NCBI RefSeq assembly: GCF_004168285.1
Contig: NZ_SEWF01000007.1
Span: 124,001-188,000, forward strand
Reading direction: 5' to 3'
Length of the DNA stretch: 64,000 nt
DNA from: Emticicia agri
Lineage (GTDB): Bacteria; Bacteroidota; Bacteroidia; Cytophagales; Spirosomataceae
How positions within the stretch are numbered: position 1 is the first letter of the stretch; every line of letters begins with the position of its first letter. The notes below the pieces were generated by a model. It had not been told where the DNA came from. It did not search any database and saw only the letters and a list, made by a program, of their open reading frames with translations. Made by a program: the position numbers and the translations under genes. Shown here one piece after another: positions 1 to 9,346 of the stretch.

Positions 1-386
1 GTGCAGAAGTAACCTTGCAATTTGCCATTGAAAACTGGTGGGTGAGCGACATTGCCAGTTTTCATGAGCAAAAGCCCAGCCGTATGTTTATTGAAACCCT
101 AGAAGACTGTGAGTTGCTTCTACTAACGCCTGAAACCAAAGAAAAGCTCCTGATGCAAGTACCCAAATTTGAGCGGATGTTCAGGTTAATGGTACAGCGT
201 AATCTTACCCGATTGCAAGAACGTTTGTTTCAGACCATTGCTACTACTGCCGTAGAAAAGTACCTTGACTTTATAGAACGCTACCCAACTATTCCACAAA
301 GAGTAGCGCAACATTATATTGCTTCTTATTTAGGCTTTTCGCCGGAGTTTCTGAGTAAGGTTAGAACTAAACTGGCGAAGAAATAA
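1..386 (+). CDS. Crp/Fnr family transcriptional regulator, 3' part only
   Basis: This open frame enters from the left edge and ends at the stop at 384-386, so the 5' part of the gene lies outside the window. What remains is the end of a cyclic-nucleotide-binding (cNMP) beta-roll followed by the long dimer helix and a C-terminal helix-turn-helix with the pattern IASYLGFSPEFLSKVR, typical of Bacteroidota Crp/Fnr regulators. An apparent TTG start at 15 is not the real start, because coding sequence continues upstream of it. The effector and targets cannot be read from the sequence. Confidence 0.85.
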   Translation, partial: AEVTLQFAIENWWVSDIASFHEQKPSRMFIETLEDCELLLLTPETKEKLLMQVPKFERMFRLMVQRNLTRLQERLFQTIATTAVEKYLDFIERYPTIPQRVAQHYIASYLGFSPEFLSKVRTKLAKK

Positions 387-467
387 AACAAGTGTTTTGC
401 TGCCAATTATTGAAGTTTTTTCAGATTTTTAATTATGCTTAGACTAAAAATTATACCTCGTCAAACA

Positions 468-1620
468 ATGAACAAACTATCTGTTCTGATTCTTTTTTTA
501 CCCTTTTTGTTTCTTATCAATCTTTTGCACAGATTAATCCCTACTCACCGCTTGAGGGTTTTAGTAATGCACACTTAAGTAAAGAAATAGCTATTAGATT
601 AACTGAAGGAATTCCCAACGATTCATTAAAGCTATTAGCTATCTACGACTGGATTATAGAAAATATTGCTTACGATACTTTATTATATAAGCAGTCACAA
701 AACTCTATGTTTTGGGATAAATTCAATTCTTCTAAATTCTTTACGATTGTGCTGAAATTCTTGCGAAAAAGAAAACAATTGATTTTGGCTATGCTCATTT
801 ATTTTCCTCTATGTGTAACCACATAGGCATACAGAATGCTGTTGTAAAAGGGTTTGGTCGCATTGATAGTACTCAAATTCAGAAACCAAATCATACCTGG
901 GTAGCATTTAAACTACATAATAAATGGTACATTGCTGACCCCTCATGTGATTCGGATATTTATCATACAGGCTATAAAACTGAACAGAAATCCAGATATG
1001 TTTACTTAATGGGTGATCCTAAAATTTTTCTGACTCTCCATTTTCCAATTGATCCACTATGGCAACTCAGACCCTCAATTATCTCATTGAAAGACTGGAA
1101 CGCTTTTACCTTCAATTCAAATACCGGAGATATTGCTTTTAATTATATTGACTCTTTGAAAAATTATGACAATATTGCCATAGAAAAAAATTTCCTTGCC
1201 AGCCTGAATAGAGTTATTCAAAATAAAGAGCTTGCTTATATAGCCCACTATGAATACTGTTCTTTTTTTTCACAACTTTTGGACGAAGAAATAGCTAAAT
1301 ATTTAAACATTAACAGACAATTAAATTCAGGAAATAAGAATATTGAAGAAATGGCAAGAAAACTATTGCCAAGAAAAAAAGAATTATTTGATCGACTTTT
1401 ACGAATCGAATCTTATGTGACAAAATTTAATTATCATGGTCAAAAGTTATCAGAAGTTCAATACCCGAGTAAATTCAACTCCATAATAGCTGGAACGATA
1501 TCATATTCAAAAGAAGAAACCAACAGAATAAATCATTTTCTGGTGTATGAACGGAACTCATTAAAGGAGACTATCAAAGAGTTAGAACCTTACCAAAAGA
1601 AAACCGCCAGTAAAAAGTAA
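468..1620 (+). pseudogene. Transglutaminase-like exported protein, broken by two frameshifts
   Basis: Three reading frames in sequence rebuild one protein. A signal peptide starts at ATG 468 (frame of MNKLSVLILFLPFLFL). The middle part runs in a second frame from about 512 to 740 (YQSFAQINPYSPLEGF...). The main part, in a third frame from about 739 to the stop at 1620, contains a transglutaminase-core pattern (GYAHLFSSMC, then HTWVAFKL with the His, then WYIADPSC with the Asp). The first shift lies near a T7 run at 493-499. The position where active family members usually have the catalytic Cys (GVCxGYA) reads TIDFGYA, so the nucleophile is also absent. Two shifts plus loss of the nucleophile argue for decay; sequencing error remains possible for the T-run shift. 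The 811-1620 part alone could be annotated as a 269-residue protein. Confidence 0.7.
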
Positions 1621-1769
1621 TACCCACCCGGTACTACTTTTTTTTCACATTCTTCATTTCTTGTCATAGTTCAATGTTTTTGAATTTTCAAGGGCGCAAC
1701 TTTGTATCATTAAATCAACAACAACTAAGTTGAGATTTGAGACAAAGCATTTTTGAATTTTAAAATATT

Positions 1770-2714
1770 ATGACAATGGAAAATAAAACCTTAGGTATCC
1801 ACCACATTACAGCCATTGCTGGTGATGCCAAACGCAATTTCAACTTTTATACAAAAGTATTAGGCTTACGTTTCATTAAAAGAACCGTAAATTTTGACGA
1901 CCCTCAAACTTATCACTTTTACTTTGGCGATGAAGAAGGTAATCCCGGTACTATTCTTACTTTCTTTCCTTGGGGCAGTGCGGTAAGACAAGGTAAACGT
2001 GGCGCAGGTATGGCTACCGAAATCGGGTATGCAGTACCCGAAGGAAGTCTGGATTTCTGGGTAGATCGATTCAAAAAATACAATGTAATTTATAACAAAC
2101 CTTCTGAAAGGTTTGGCGAGAAATACCTGACTTTCTTAGACCCTGATGGTTTGAAATTAGAATTGATTGTACCTAAAACCCCTGATACCAGAAAGCCTTA
2201 TGAAACAGGTGAAGTAAAAGCTGAAGTAGCTACCAGAGGTTTCTATAATACAACCATCACGCTTAACGACATCAAACCAACTGCAATGGTATTGACAGAG
2301 ATATTTGGTTATAAATTAATCGGACAAGAAGCAAATCGTTACCGCTATGCGACTGATGCCGTAACCACTGCCAATATTATTGATTTGGTAGAGTTACCAA
2401 ACGAAGCAAGAGGATTAGGCGCCGGTGGTACAGTTCACCATATTGCGTTCAGAGTAAAAGATGATGCTACTCAAATGGAGTTTCATGATAAAATCGAGAA
2501 ATTAGGGTTTCATATTACGCCGCAGATAGACCGTAATTATTTCCATTCGTTGTATTTCAGAGAACCGGGTGGCGTATTATTTGAAATTGCCACTGATAAT
2601 CCAGGATTTACCGTAGATGAGCCATTGGAAGAATTAGGTACTAACCTGAAACTACCAGCACAATACGAGCCACGTAGAAAACAGATAGAAGAACATCTGG
2701 TAAAATTAGACTGA
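1770..2714 (+). CDS. Ring-cleaving dioxygenase, VOC/glyoxalase superfamily (MhqO-like)
   Basis: This 314-residue protein has two vicinal-oxygen-chelate modules, about residues 8-135 and 155-285. Candidate metal ligands are in HH at 11-12, HH at 223-224 and Glu272 (LFEIATDNPGF). The length and motifs match the family of Bacillus subtilis MhqO/MhqA, which act on hydroquinone- or catechol-type compounds. The gene is followed after 21 nt by an MhqD-like hydrolase, the partner usually found with this family. The start is ATG 1770; a second ATG lies two codons downstream. The substrate is not known from sequence. Confidence 0.88.
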   Translation: MTMENKTLGIHHITAIAGDAKRNFNFYTKVLGLRFIKRTVNFDDPQTYHFYFGDEEGNPGTILTFFPWGSAVRQGKRGAGMATEIGYAVPEGSLDFWVDRFKKYNVIYNKPSERFGEKYLTFLDPDGLKLELIVPKTPDTRKPYETGEVKAEVATRGFYNTTITLNDIKPTAMVLTEIFGYKLIGQEANRYRYATDAVTTANIIDLVELPNEARGLGAGGTVHHIAFRVKDDATQMEFHDKIEKLGFHITPQIDRNYFHSLYFREPGGVLFEIATDNPGFTVDEPLEELGTNLKLPAQYEPRRKQIEEHLVKLD

Positions 2715-2735
2715 TTTAAAAACTGATAATGTATC

Positions 2736-3374
2736 ATGGATTTTCAAGCATTAAAATATATTTATCAGCCAAGCAATCATGCAGGAGCAAATACCCTTTT
2801 GCTTCTGCATGGCACAGGTGGCGACGAAAATGACCTACTGCCTATTGCCAAAGAATTCGGGAATGATTTCAACATTCTGAGCCTTAGAGGAAATGTATCA
2901 GAAAATGGAATGCCTCGTTTTTTTAAACGCTTAGGCATGGGCATATTCGATGAACAGAATTTAACCTTTCGTACACACGAAATGGTTGATTTTATCAAAA
3001 TTTTGGCTGAAAAAGAAGGCTTCGATACTACAAAGATTATTGCTTTGGGCTATTCGAATGGGGCTAATATTGCAGGCAGTACCTTGGTTTTGTACCCTGA
3101 TTTTCTGGCAGGAGCTATCTTATACCGACCAATGCAGCCCTTTAAGAACATAAAAGATGACTTAAAAAACAGCAGTAATACTCCCATATTTATGAGTAAT
3201 GGCATGGCTGACCCGACCATTTACCCGTCTGATACTGTAAAATATATAGGTATTCTAAAAAATGCAGGGTTTGACGTAGCCAATTACAGTCTATCAACCG
3301 GCCATAATCTAACCAGAGAAGATTTGCAACTATCGATTGAGTGGTACAAACAACACTTTGTTAATAATCGTTAA
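2736..3374 (+). CDS. Alpha/beta hydrolase, phospholipase/carboxylesterase family (MhqD-like)
   Basis: This cytoplasmic alpha/beta hydrolase of 212 residues has no signal peptide. An oxyanion-region motif LLLLHGTGGDENDLL is followed by the nucleophile Ser107 in GYSNGAN, Asp159 in MADP and His190 in TGHNLT, giving a complete triad. It lies 21 nt after the ring-cleaving dioxygenase and is probably co-transcribed. In Bacillus the equivalent pair is induced by quinones and aromatic electrophiles, so a role in aromatic or quinone detoxification is inferred here. The true substrate could be any short ester or thioester. Confidence 0.87.
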   Translation: MDFQALKYIYQPSNHAGANTLLLLHGTGGDENDLLPIAKEFGNDFNILSLRGNVSENGMPRFFKRLGMGIFDEQNLTFRTHEMVDFIKILAEKEGFDTTKIIALGYSNGANIAGSTLVLYPDFLAGAILYRPMQPFKNIKDDLKNSSNTPIFMSNGMADPTIYPSDTVKYIGILKNAGFDVANYSLSTGHNLTREDLQLSIEWYKQHFVNNR

Positions 3375-3425
3375 AAAGCCAAGGGATAATAGCCAGAATA
3401 TAGCATCGAGTTGAAATAGTTTTTT

Positions 3426-3433
3426 TAGATTTG
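3426..3433 (+). promoter_or_regulatory. Putative -7 promoter box upstream of glutamine cyclotransferase
   Basis: TAGATTTG matches the Bacteroidota -7 consensus TAnnTTTG and lies 23 nt before the ATG at 3457. No convincing -33 TTTG was seen at the normal distance. Confidence 0.45.
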
Positions 3434-3456
3434 CGGAAAGATTCCTTAAACCCATT

Positions 3457-4272
3457 ATGATAAAAAAACTATTCGGGGCTTATATGCTGGTTATTATCCT
3501 TTTTTCGTGTAATAACACCGAAAAATCAGGTGATACTACTGATAAAACCTCAACCACGCCTTCCATTCCTTTTAAATTAGTTAATTCTTTTCCTCACGAC
3601 ACCACCGCTTTTACCGAGGGGCTTTTAGTACATAATAATCAGGTATTTGAAAGTACTGGTTCTCCTGACCAACTGACTGAAACTTCGTCTGTTATCGGGA
3701 TTCTTGATTTAAAGACAGGAAAACTAAACACAAAAGTTACACTTGATAAATCACAATACTTTGGTGAGGGCATTGCCATTCTGAATGACAAAATCTATCA
3801 ACTTACCTGGAAATCGAAAAAAGGTTTTGTATATGATTTAAAAACTTTCAAAAAGATACAGGATTTTAGTTTTAACAATAATGAAGGCTGGGGATTGACT
3901 ACCGACGGCAAATCTTTGATTATGAGCGATGGCACTTATAACCTTACTTATTTAGACCCTACTACTTTGGCTGTTATTAAAACCCTTCCGGTAAGAGAAA
4001 ATGGTTATGCCAAAGAGCAGATTAACGAATTAGAATACATCAAAGGCTTTATTTATGCCAATATCTGGCAAACCAATGAAATTATAAAGATTGACCCTGC
4101 TACGGGCAATGTAGTAGCTAAATTAGATCTTGGCACACTGGCAACAGACGCCAGAACCCAATATGCCAAGTCTTTGGAAATGAATGGCATTGCTTTCGAT
4201 TCAACAAGCAATAAAGTTTATGTTACCGGAAAAATGTGGCCCAAAGTGTATGAAATAGATTTTAGTTATTAA
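3457..4272 (+). CDS. Glutaminyl-peptide cyclotransferase-like lipoprotein
   Basis: This 271-residue protein belongs to the glutamine cyclotransferase family (five-bladed beta-propeller, plant/bacterial QC type), which converts N-terminal glutamine to pyroglutamate. The signal peptide ends in a lipobox with the acceptor Cys at 18 (LFSC), so the protein is membrane-anchored. Family signatures include FTEGLL, ESTGSPDQ, FGEGI, LTWK and the C-terminal NGIAFDSTSNKVYVTGK. The gene has its own promoter-like box and stands alone before the glycogen synthase-like gene. Confidence 0.88.
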   Translation: MIKKLFGAYMLVIILFSCNNTEKSGDTTDKTSTTPSIPFKLVNSFPHDTTAFTEGLLVHNNQVFESTGSPDQLTETSSVIGILDLKTGKLNTKVTLDKSQYFGEGIAILNDKIYQLTWKSKKGFVYDLKTFKKIQDFSFNNNEGWGLTTDGKSLIMSDGTYNLTYLDPTTLAVIKTLPVRENGYAKEQINELEYIKGFIYANIWQTNEIIKIDPATGNVVAKLDLGTLATDARTQYAKSLEMNGIAFDSTSNKVYVTGKMWPKVYEIDFSY

Positions 4273-4423
4273 AAAAACAAATGTCAGGTAGCAGGAAAGA
4301 CTGGTACTAACGAAAACTGTGGAAAGAAGCCTTTTGCGTTTATCAATCGGAATATTATAGAGATTTATTGAGGGCAATGATTTGTTTTTGAAAGATTTTA
4401 ATACAAATTATTAGTTTTTTTCG

Positions 4424-4431
4424 TATCTTTG
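4424..4431 (+). promoter_or_regulatory. Putative -7 promoter box for the glycogen synthase-like/DUF4270 pair
   Basis: TATCTTTG fits TAnnTTTG and lies 45 nt upstream of the start at 4477, in an AT-rich gap after the previous gene. Confidence 0.5.
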
Positions 4432-4476
4432 CATACTTTTTTGGAAGACACTCCCAAATAAATTATTTTTATCGAT

Positions 4477-5286
4477 ATGCGTAAACTCCGTATTCTGTAC
4501 GTTGCAAGTGAAATAAATCCCTTCCTGCAAGTTTCAGAAGTAGCAGAATTTCTTCGTAAACTTCCGCAAGCCATGCAAGAAAAAGGCATGGAAATCCGAA
4601 TCCTGATTCCTCGTTTTGGCTCAATCAATGAGCGTAAAAACCGCCTCCACGAAGTGGTAAGACTATCAGGAATAAATATTTCAGTCGGAGAAGATGAAAA
4701 ACCTCTTATTATTAAAGTGGCTTCTATCCCGAGTGCAAAATTGCAGGTTTATTTTTTAGACAATGAAGACTATTTCAACAGGAAATACGTTTTCTTAGAT
4801 AAAGAGGGAAGTTTCTACGATGACAATGACGAAAGAACTATCTTTTTCTGTAAGGGAGTTCTGGAAACTGTGAAGAAACTTGGTTGGGCTCCAGACATCG
4901 TACATTGCACTGATTGGATGACTGCTCTAATTCCGCTGTATCTCAAAACAACTTATAAAAACGACCCTGTTTTCAAAGATACAAAATCAGTTTTTACTAT
5001 TTATAATAACGCTTTTGAGCACAAGTTCGACGAGGATATTCTTGAAAAAGCAAAAGCGATGGACGTCTCAGACGAGGCATTAGCCCATTTGCGTTCGGCG
5101 GACTTTGAAGGATTCATCAAAATAGGTTGTCAATATGCCGACTCGGTAGTAAAAGCTAACGAGGATATGAATGAAAAATTAAGTACATTATTGAATGAAA
5201 TTAAAGCTAACAAAATTGAAGCAGGTATTGAAGACAACGACGTTACAGAAACGTACTTTAATCTTTATACAGAACTCGTTCCTTAA
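4477..5286 (+). CDS. Stand-alone glycogen/starch synthase catalytic N-terminal domain protein
   Basis: The 269 residues align with only the N-terminal GT5 domain of glycogen/starch synthase (LRILYVASEINPFLQVSEVAEF, then the HCTDWMTALIPLYL segment near residue 145). The C-terminal GT1-like domain that binds the nucleotide-sugar is missing; full GlgA is about 470-500 residues. The usual KxGGL loop is replaced by LQVSEVAEF, so normal ADP-glucose transfer is doubtful. The reading frame is intact and well conserved in sequence style, which suggests a functional short family rather than a truncation. It lies just upstream of a DUF4270 gene and glmS. A regulatory or cell-envelope sugar role is only a guess. 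Confidence 0.8.
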   Translation: MRKLRILYVASEINPFLQVSEVAEFLRKLPQAMQEKGMEIRILIPRFGSINERKNRLHEVVRLSGINISVGEDEKPLIIKVASIPSAKLQVYFLDNEDYFNRKYVFLDKEGSFYDDNDERTIFFCKGVLETVKKLGWAPDIVHCTDWMTALIPLYLKTTYKNDPVFKDTKSVFTIYNNAFEHKFDEDILEKAKAMDVSDEALAHLRSADFEGFIKIGCQYADSVVKANEDMNEKLSTLLNEIKANKIEAGIEDNDVTETYFNLYTELVP

Positions 5287-5311
5287 AAATAGCCGGAATT
5301 TCACACATAAG

Positions 5312-6667
5312 ATGCGGAATGTAGCCCTGATGCTACTTTCCGCTTTCTTTTTCTCGTGTGAAGACCCTATTAATATTGCCGTTGACACACCCACTACCGG
5401 AGGACAGTTTTCTACCACATTTACAGACACACTTACTGTGGAAAGAGCAACCGTTATGCTCGACTCTACCGTTACCTCTGAACAAACAGGTGCACTTGTC
5501 GGACACTATAAAGACCCAGTTTTCGGCGATGTATCAGCTACAGTATTTGCACAGGTAACACTTCCTTATGACGGAACCAATGGTTCTTATTATCCTTTTG
5601 CCGTAGCCACTGCCGATTCATTGACAGCCGTATATGATTCAATGTATGTATATGTAGTACATAACGGTTTTTCTTATGGAGACTCTACTAAACCTGTTAC
5701 ATTGAATATTCATCGCTTAACAGAAGATTTTGTTAAAGGCAAAAAATACCTTAACGATAATTCACTGGCTTATAATGCTACTCCTTTAGCCAGCCAGGTA
5801 CTTACCTATAAAGACTTCAAGCGTGCGACTGTAAGTACAACAGATAGTTTGATTAAATTTAAAATGCCTCAGACAGTAGGTCAGGAGTTGTTTGCACTTG
5901 CCAACAAAGCCGAAAGCCGGGATATTGATAAATTTACAGCAGCCGTAAAAGGATTTGCCTTTACAGTTAATCAGAGTGCCGAAACTGTGTATGGTCTTTC
6001 GCTCACGGCTGGCACCAGCTACCCGGTTGTTTATTACCATGCGCCTGGAGATACCGTAGCCAAAAGCCTTCCATTAACATTCCTCGGTGAGCGTTTTAGT
6101 GAGATTAAAAGCAACAGACAAGGTACTGTTTTGCAAGACCTCAAGATGTTTCAATCAATTCCGGCGTCGGCTACCGGTAATAAAACCTATATGCAGACAG
6201 GGGCTGGTATTACCACCAAAATGACTTTCCCAACCCTGGAAAACCTCCTGAAAACGGGTAGTAATAATGTTGCTATTAACAAAGCGGAGTTAATTCTTGA
6301 GCCCGATTTAGACCAGATTACTGGCAATTTCAAGCCACCTGCCCAGATTGCACTGGTTGAAATAGGAAAAGATAACCGCTTGAAGAAAACCAATAATATA
6401 GAAGATTTTGTTGCGCTTGATGTTGCTTCTGGTGTACAATATGTATCAGACTACAGCACTACTAACAACAATTACAAGTTTAATTTTACTTCGTATATTC
6501 AGGATATTATAAACAAGCGGAAAACTACCGATGGCATTGCGCTTGTGCCAAGTATAATCAGCACCAGTTCTACCGGAGCTACTACGATACTTATTTATAA
6601 CAATAATGTATCAAGGGCGGTATTCAAAAACATTAAGCTGAATGTCTATTACTCAGGTAAAAGATAA
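5312..6667 (+). CDS. DUF4270 family lipoprotein
   Basis: This 451-residue protein is of the DUF4270 type known almost only from Bacteroidota. I chose ATG 5312 because it gives a short signal peptide ending in a lipobox with Cys16 (FFFSC); the open frame extends upstream to 5195, inside the preceding gene. The mature part begins EDPINIAVDTP and is rich in Thr/Ser/Gly strands, with AELILEPDLDQ and FTSYIQDIINKR segments recalling beta-sandwich surface proteins. It starts 25 nt after the glycogen synthase-like gene, so the two are probably co-transcribed, and a terminator follows. The biochemical role is unknown. Confidence 0.8.
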   Translation: MRNVALMLLSAFFFSCEDPINIAVDTPTTGGQFSTTFTDTLTVERATVMLDSTVTSEQTGALVGHYKDPVFGDVSATVFAQVTLPYDGTNGSYYPFAVATADSLTAVYDSMYVYVVHNGFSYGDSTKPVTLNIHRLTEDFVKGKKYLNDNSLAYNATPLASQVLTYKDFKRATVSTTDSLIKFKMPQTVGQELFALANKAESRDIDKFTAAVKGFAFTVNQSAETVYGLSLTAGTSYPVVYYHAPGDTVAKSLPLTFLGERFSEIKSNRQGTVLQDLKMFQSIPASATGNKTYMQTGAGITTKMTFPTLENLLKTGSNNVAINKAELILEPDLDQITGNFKPPAQIALVEIGKDNRLKKTNNIEDFVALDVASGVQYVSDYSTTNNNYKFNFTSYIQDIINKRKTTDGIALVPSIISTSSTGATTILIYNNNVSRAVFKNIKLNVYYSGKR

Positions 6668-6702
6668 AATACTATATTTAAAGGATAAAATCATATAATA
6701 AA

Positions 6703-6730
6703 AGAGGAGACCGAAATCTCCTCTTTTTTA
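6703..6730 (+). terminator. Rho-independent terminator after the DUF4270 gene
   Basis: An 8-bp perfect stem (AGAGGAGA / TCTCCTCT) with a six-base loop is followed by a run of T. It separates the DUF4270 operon from glmS. Confidence 0.85.
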
Positions 6731-6852
6731 TTTTTATATTGTATTTTTTTCATAAATTTGAATGATTATGAGTTCATAAATTGGACTTTTTTAATTAAAA
6801 ACTTCTTTATTTACAGAAAACTAACATTCTACTTAAAAACTTTTTAAAAACT

Positions 6853-8691
6853 ATGTGCGGAATTGTTGCATACGTCGGGCATCGGGAAGCTGCTCCTCTT
6901 ATTATCAAAGGGCTTAAAAGATTAGAATATCGTGGGTACGACAGTGCAGGTATAGCCTTGTTAAATGGTCACGGCCTTAAAGTCTATAAGAAAAAGGGCA
7001 AAGTTTCAGATTTAGAGAATGAGTTAAAAGACAAGGAACTCTTAGCCCGTATAGGCATTGGTCATACCCGTTGGGCTACTCACGGAGAGCCAAACGATAT
7101 TAATGCCCACCCGCATTATTCAACCAACAAGAAATTAGCTATTATCCACAATGGAATTATTGAAAACTATGCCTCTATCAAACAAAGCCTGATCAATAAA
7201 GGCTATGCTTTTGAAAGTGCAACAGATACAGAGGTATTGATTAAATTCATTGAAGATATTCAGACCAATATGTTTTGCAATCTGGAAGAAGCAGTCAGAA
7301 TTGCACTTCATGAAATTGTAGGTGCTTATGCCATTGTGATTATTGACGAAGAAAACCCTACACAGTTAATCGCAGCCCGTAAAGGTAGCCCTTTGGTAAT
7401 TGGCGTTGGTGAAGATGAATTTTTCTTTGCTTCTGATGCTACACCTATCATTGAATATACCAAAGAAGTAGTTTATCTCGACGATTACGAAATTGCCATT
7501 GTCAAAGACAATGAGCTAATCATTAAAAACTTAGCCAACGAAGATATTGCGCCTTATGTAGAAACCGTTGAACTGGAACTGGAAGCCATTGAGAAAGGCG
7601 GATACGACCACTTTATGCTGAAAGAAATCTTTGAGCAACCCCGTTCAATTGCCGATTCCATGAGAGGACGTATCAATCTTGAAAATGCAAGTTTACAATT
7701 GGGTGGTCTGAGAGATTATTTAGACAAAATAGCTAAAACAGATAGAATTGTAATAGTGGCCTGCGGAACTTCGTGGCACGCTGGTTTGGTAGGTGAATAC
7801 CTTTTTGAAGAATTGGCCCGTGTCAATGTAGAAGTTGAATATGCGTCTGAATTCCGTTACAGAAATCCAATTATCAAAGAAGGAGATATAGTAATAGCCA
7901 TTTCGCAATCGGGCGAAACTGCCGATACCATGGCAGCATTAGAATTAGCCAAATCAAAAGGAGCTATTATTTTAGGTGTTTGTAATGTAGTAGGGTCTTC
8001 AATTGCCCGTATTACACATGCAGGGGTTTATACCCATGCAGGCCCGGAAATCGGCGTAGCCAGTACTAAAGCCTTTACAGCACAGGTAACCGTACTAAGC
8101 CTGATTGCCATCGCCACAGCGCATAAAAAAGGCACTATCAGCCAGGATTTATACCGTGAGTTGCTTTTTGGCTTAGAAGCCATTCCGGCAAAGGTTGAAA
8201 AAATCCTGAAAAGTGCCGATAAGATAAAAGATATATCCAAGCTGTTTACGTTTGCCTCTAACTTTATCTTCTTAGGTCGTGGGCTGAATTTTCCTGTAGC
8301 TTTGGAAGGTGCATTAAAGTTAAAAGAGATTTCGTATATTCATGCCGAGGGATACCCTGCCGCTGAAATGAAACATGGCCCTATTGCCTTGATTGATGAA
8401 GATATGCCTGTGGTATTTATTGCGACTAAAGATAATTCTTACGAGAAAATTGTCTCAAATATTCAGGAAGTAAAAGCCCGTAAAGGCCGTGTAATTGCGA
8501 TTGTTACGGAAGGCGACACGCTGATTCCAAAAATGGTAGATTTCGTGATAGAAGTACCAAGAACCAACGATTTGTTGCTTCCGCTAATCACTTCTATTCC
8601 ATTGCAGTTGATTTCTTACTATATAGCCGTTATGAGAGGCAGAAATGTTGACCAGCCCCGCAACCTGGCCAAGTCGGTAACTGTAGAGTAA
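6853..8691 (+). CDS. glmS: Glutamine-fructose-6-phosphate aminotransferase (isomerizing)
   Basis: GlmS makes glucosamine-6-phosphate from fructose-6-phosphate and glutamine, the entry step to peptidoglycan and LPS amino sugars. The 612-residue length is normal. Cys2 (MCGIVAYVG) is the glutaminase nucleophile, exposed after Met removal; residues 1-225 are the Ntn-hydrolase domain (GHTRWATHG, NGIIENY). Two SIS domains follow, at about 290-420 (CGTSWHAG, SQSGETADT) and 460-600, ending in the canonical KSVTVE. The 160-nt AT-rich leader shows no recognisable glmS ribozyme or other riboswitch. Confidence 0.97.
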   Translation: MCGIVAYVGHREAAPLIIKGLKRLEYRGYDSAGIALLNGHGLKVYKKKGKVSDLENELKDKELLARIGIGHTRWATHGEPNDINAHPHYSTNKKLAIIHNGIIENYASIKQSLINKGYAFESATDTEVLIKFIEDIQTNMFCNLEEAVRIALHEIVGAYAIVIIDEENPTQLIAARKGSPLVIGVGEDEFFFASDATPIIEYTKEVVYLDDYEIAIVKDNELIIKNLANEDIAPYVETVELELEAIEKGGYDHFMLKEIFEQPRSIADSMRGRINLENASLQLGGLRDYLDKIAKTDRIVIVACGTSWHAGLVGEYLFEELARVNVEVEYASEFRYRNPIIKEGDIVIAISQSGETADTMAALELAKSKGAIILGVCNVVGSSIARITHAGVYTHAGPEIGVASTKAFTAQVTVLSLIAIATAHKKGTISQDLYRELLFGLEAIPAKVEKILKSADKIKDISKLFTFASNFIFLGRGLNFPVALEGALKLKEISYIHAEGYPAAEMKHGPIALIDEDMPVVFIATKDNSYEKIVSNIQEVKARKGRVIAIVTEGDTLIPKMVDFVIEVPRTNDLLLPLITSIPLQLISYYIAVMRGRNVDQPRNLAKSVTVE

Positions 8692-8707
8692 GTTGGTATA
8701 TTATATA

Positions 8708-8742
8708 AGAAGCAGTAATCTTTTATCGATTACTGCTTCTTT
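8708..8742. terminator. Bidirectional terminator between glmS and the GbsR-like gene
   Basis: A 13-bp perfect stem (AGAAGCAGTAATC / GATTACTGCTTCT) with a seven-base loop lies between convergent genes. Confidence 0.8.
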
Positions 8743-8774
8743 GCAAAAACTTCAGAAAAATAGGGCTCGGCAAA

Positions 8775-9290
8775 CTATCTGTTAAATACCTTGATAAAAT
8801 TGCTTATCAGCCAGTTTTCATCTGCTTTTAATAATGAGGTAAGGGTAGTATCAGCAAACACTGTTACTGTACTAATATCATTCACAATTTTCAAAAACTC
8901 TTCTTTCTCGGCAGTATCAGGCTTAATACCTTCTTTCAAATCTGCCATAGCATCAATAAGTGGTCCGATTTCTCGGCGTCGTCGCTCTTTAGCAATCTGC
9001 TTTGCGACTTTCCAAATGTCTTTTTCTGCAATAAAGTACTCTTTCCGCTCTCCGGGAAGTAGTTGCTTGTAAATTAAGCCCCAATCCATCAAATCGCGGA
9101 GGTTCATGTTTACATTCCCCCTTGAAATCTGTAAATCTGCCATAATTTCGTCGGCATTCATAGACTTGGGTGAAAGCAAAAGCAATGAGTGTATCTGTGC
9201 CATCGTGCGGTTAATCCCCCACTGAGTGGCAAGCGTACCCCATGTATGGATAAACTTATCCTTTGCTTCTTTTAACTCCATAGTAACCAT
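8775..9290 (-). CDS. GbsR/MarR-like winged-helix transcriptional regulator
   Basis: This cytoplasmic regulator of about 171 residues has a MarR-type winged helix (MAQIHSLLLLSPKSMNADEI, then LQISRGNVNMNLRDLMDWGLI as the recognition region), as in the GbsR family, followed by a helical C-terminus probably used for dimerization. I chose the Met whose ATG ends at 9290 (MVTMELKEAKDKF). The open frame extends eight codons further to 9314, and another Met three residues downstream is also possible. A 20-bp perfect palindrome lies about 65 bp upstream, a plausible autoregulatory operator. The effector is unknown. Confidence 0.85.
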   Translation of the reverse strand: MVTMELKEAKDKFIHTWGTLATQWGINRTMAQIHSLLLLSPKSMNADEIMADLQISRGNVNMNLRDLMDWGLIYKQLLPGERKEYFIAEKDIWKVAKQIAKERRRREIGPLIDAMADLKEGIKPDTAEKEEFLKIVNDISTVTVFADTTLTSLLKADENWLISNFIKVFNR

Positions 9291-9346
9291 TTTTTTAATT
9301 TTATATATTTGCACGTAAGCGTTATTGACTCAAAGTAAAATAACAA

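Noticed and set aside
6731-6852. Possible glmS ribozyme or riboswitch in the leader
   Set aside because: The region is AT-rich and shows no recognisable ribozyme core or long stem.
9304-9311. TATATTTG box on the plus strand near the GbsR-like gene
   Set aside because: It is about 300 bp from pepP and sits at the very start of the divergent gene; too weak to list as a promoter.
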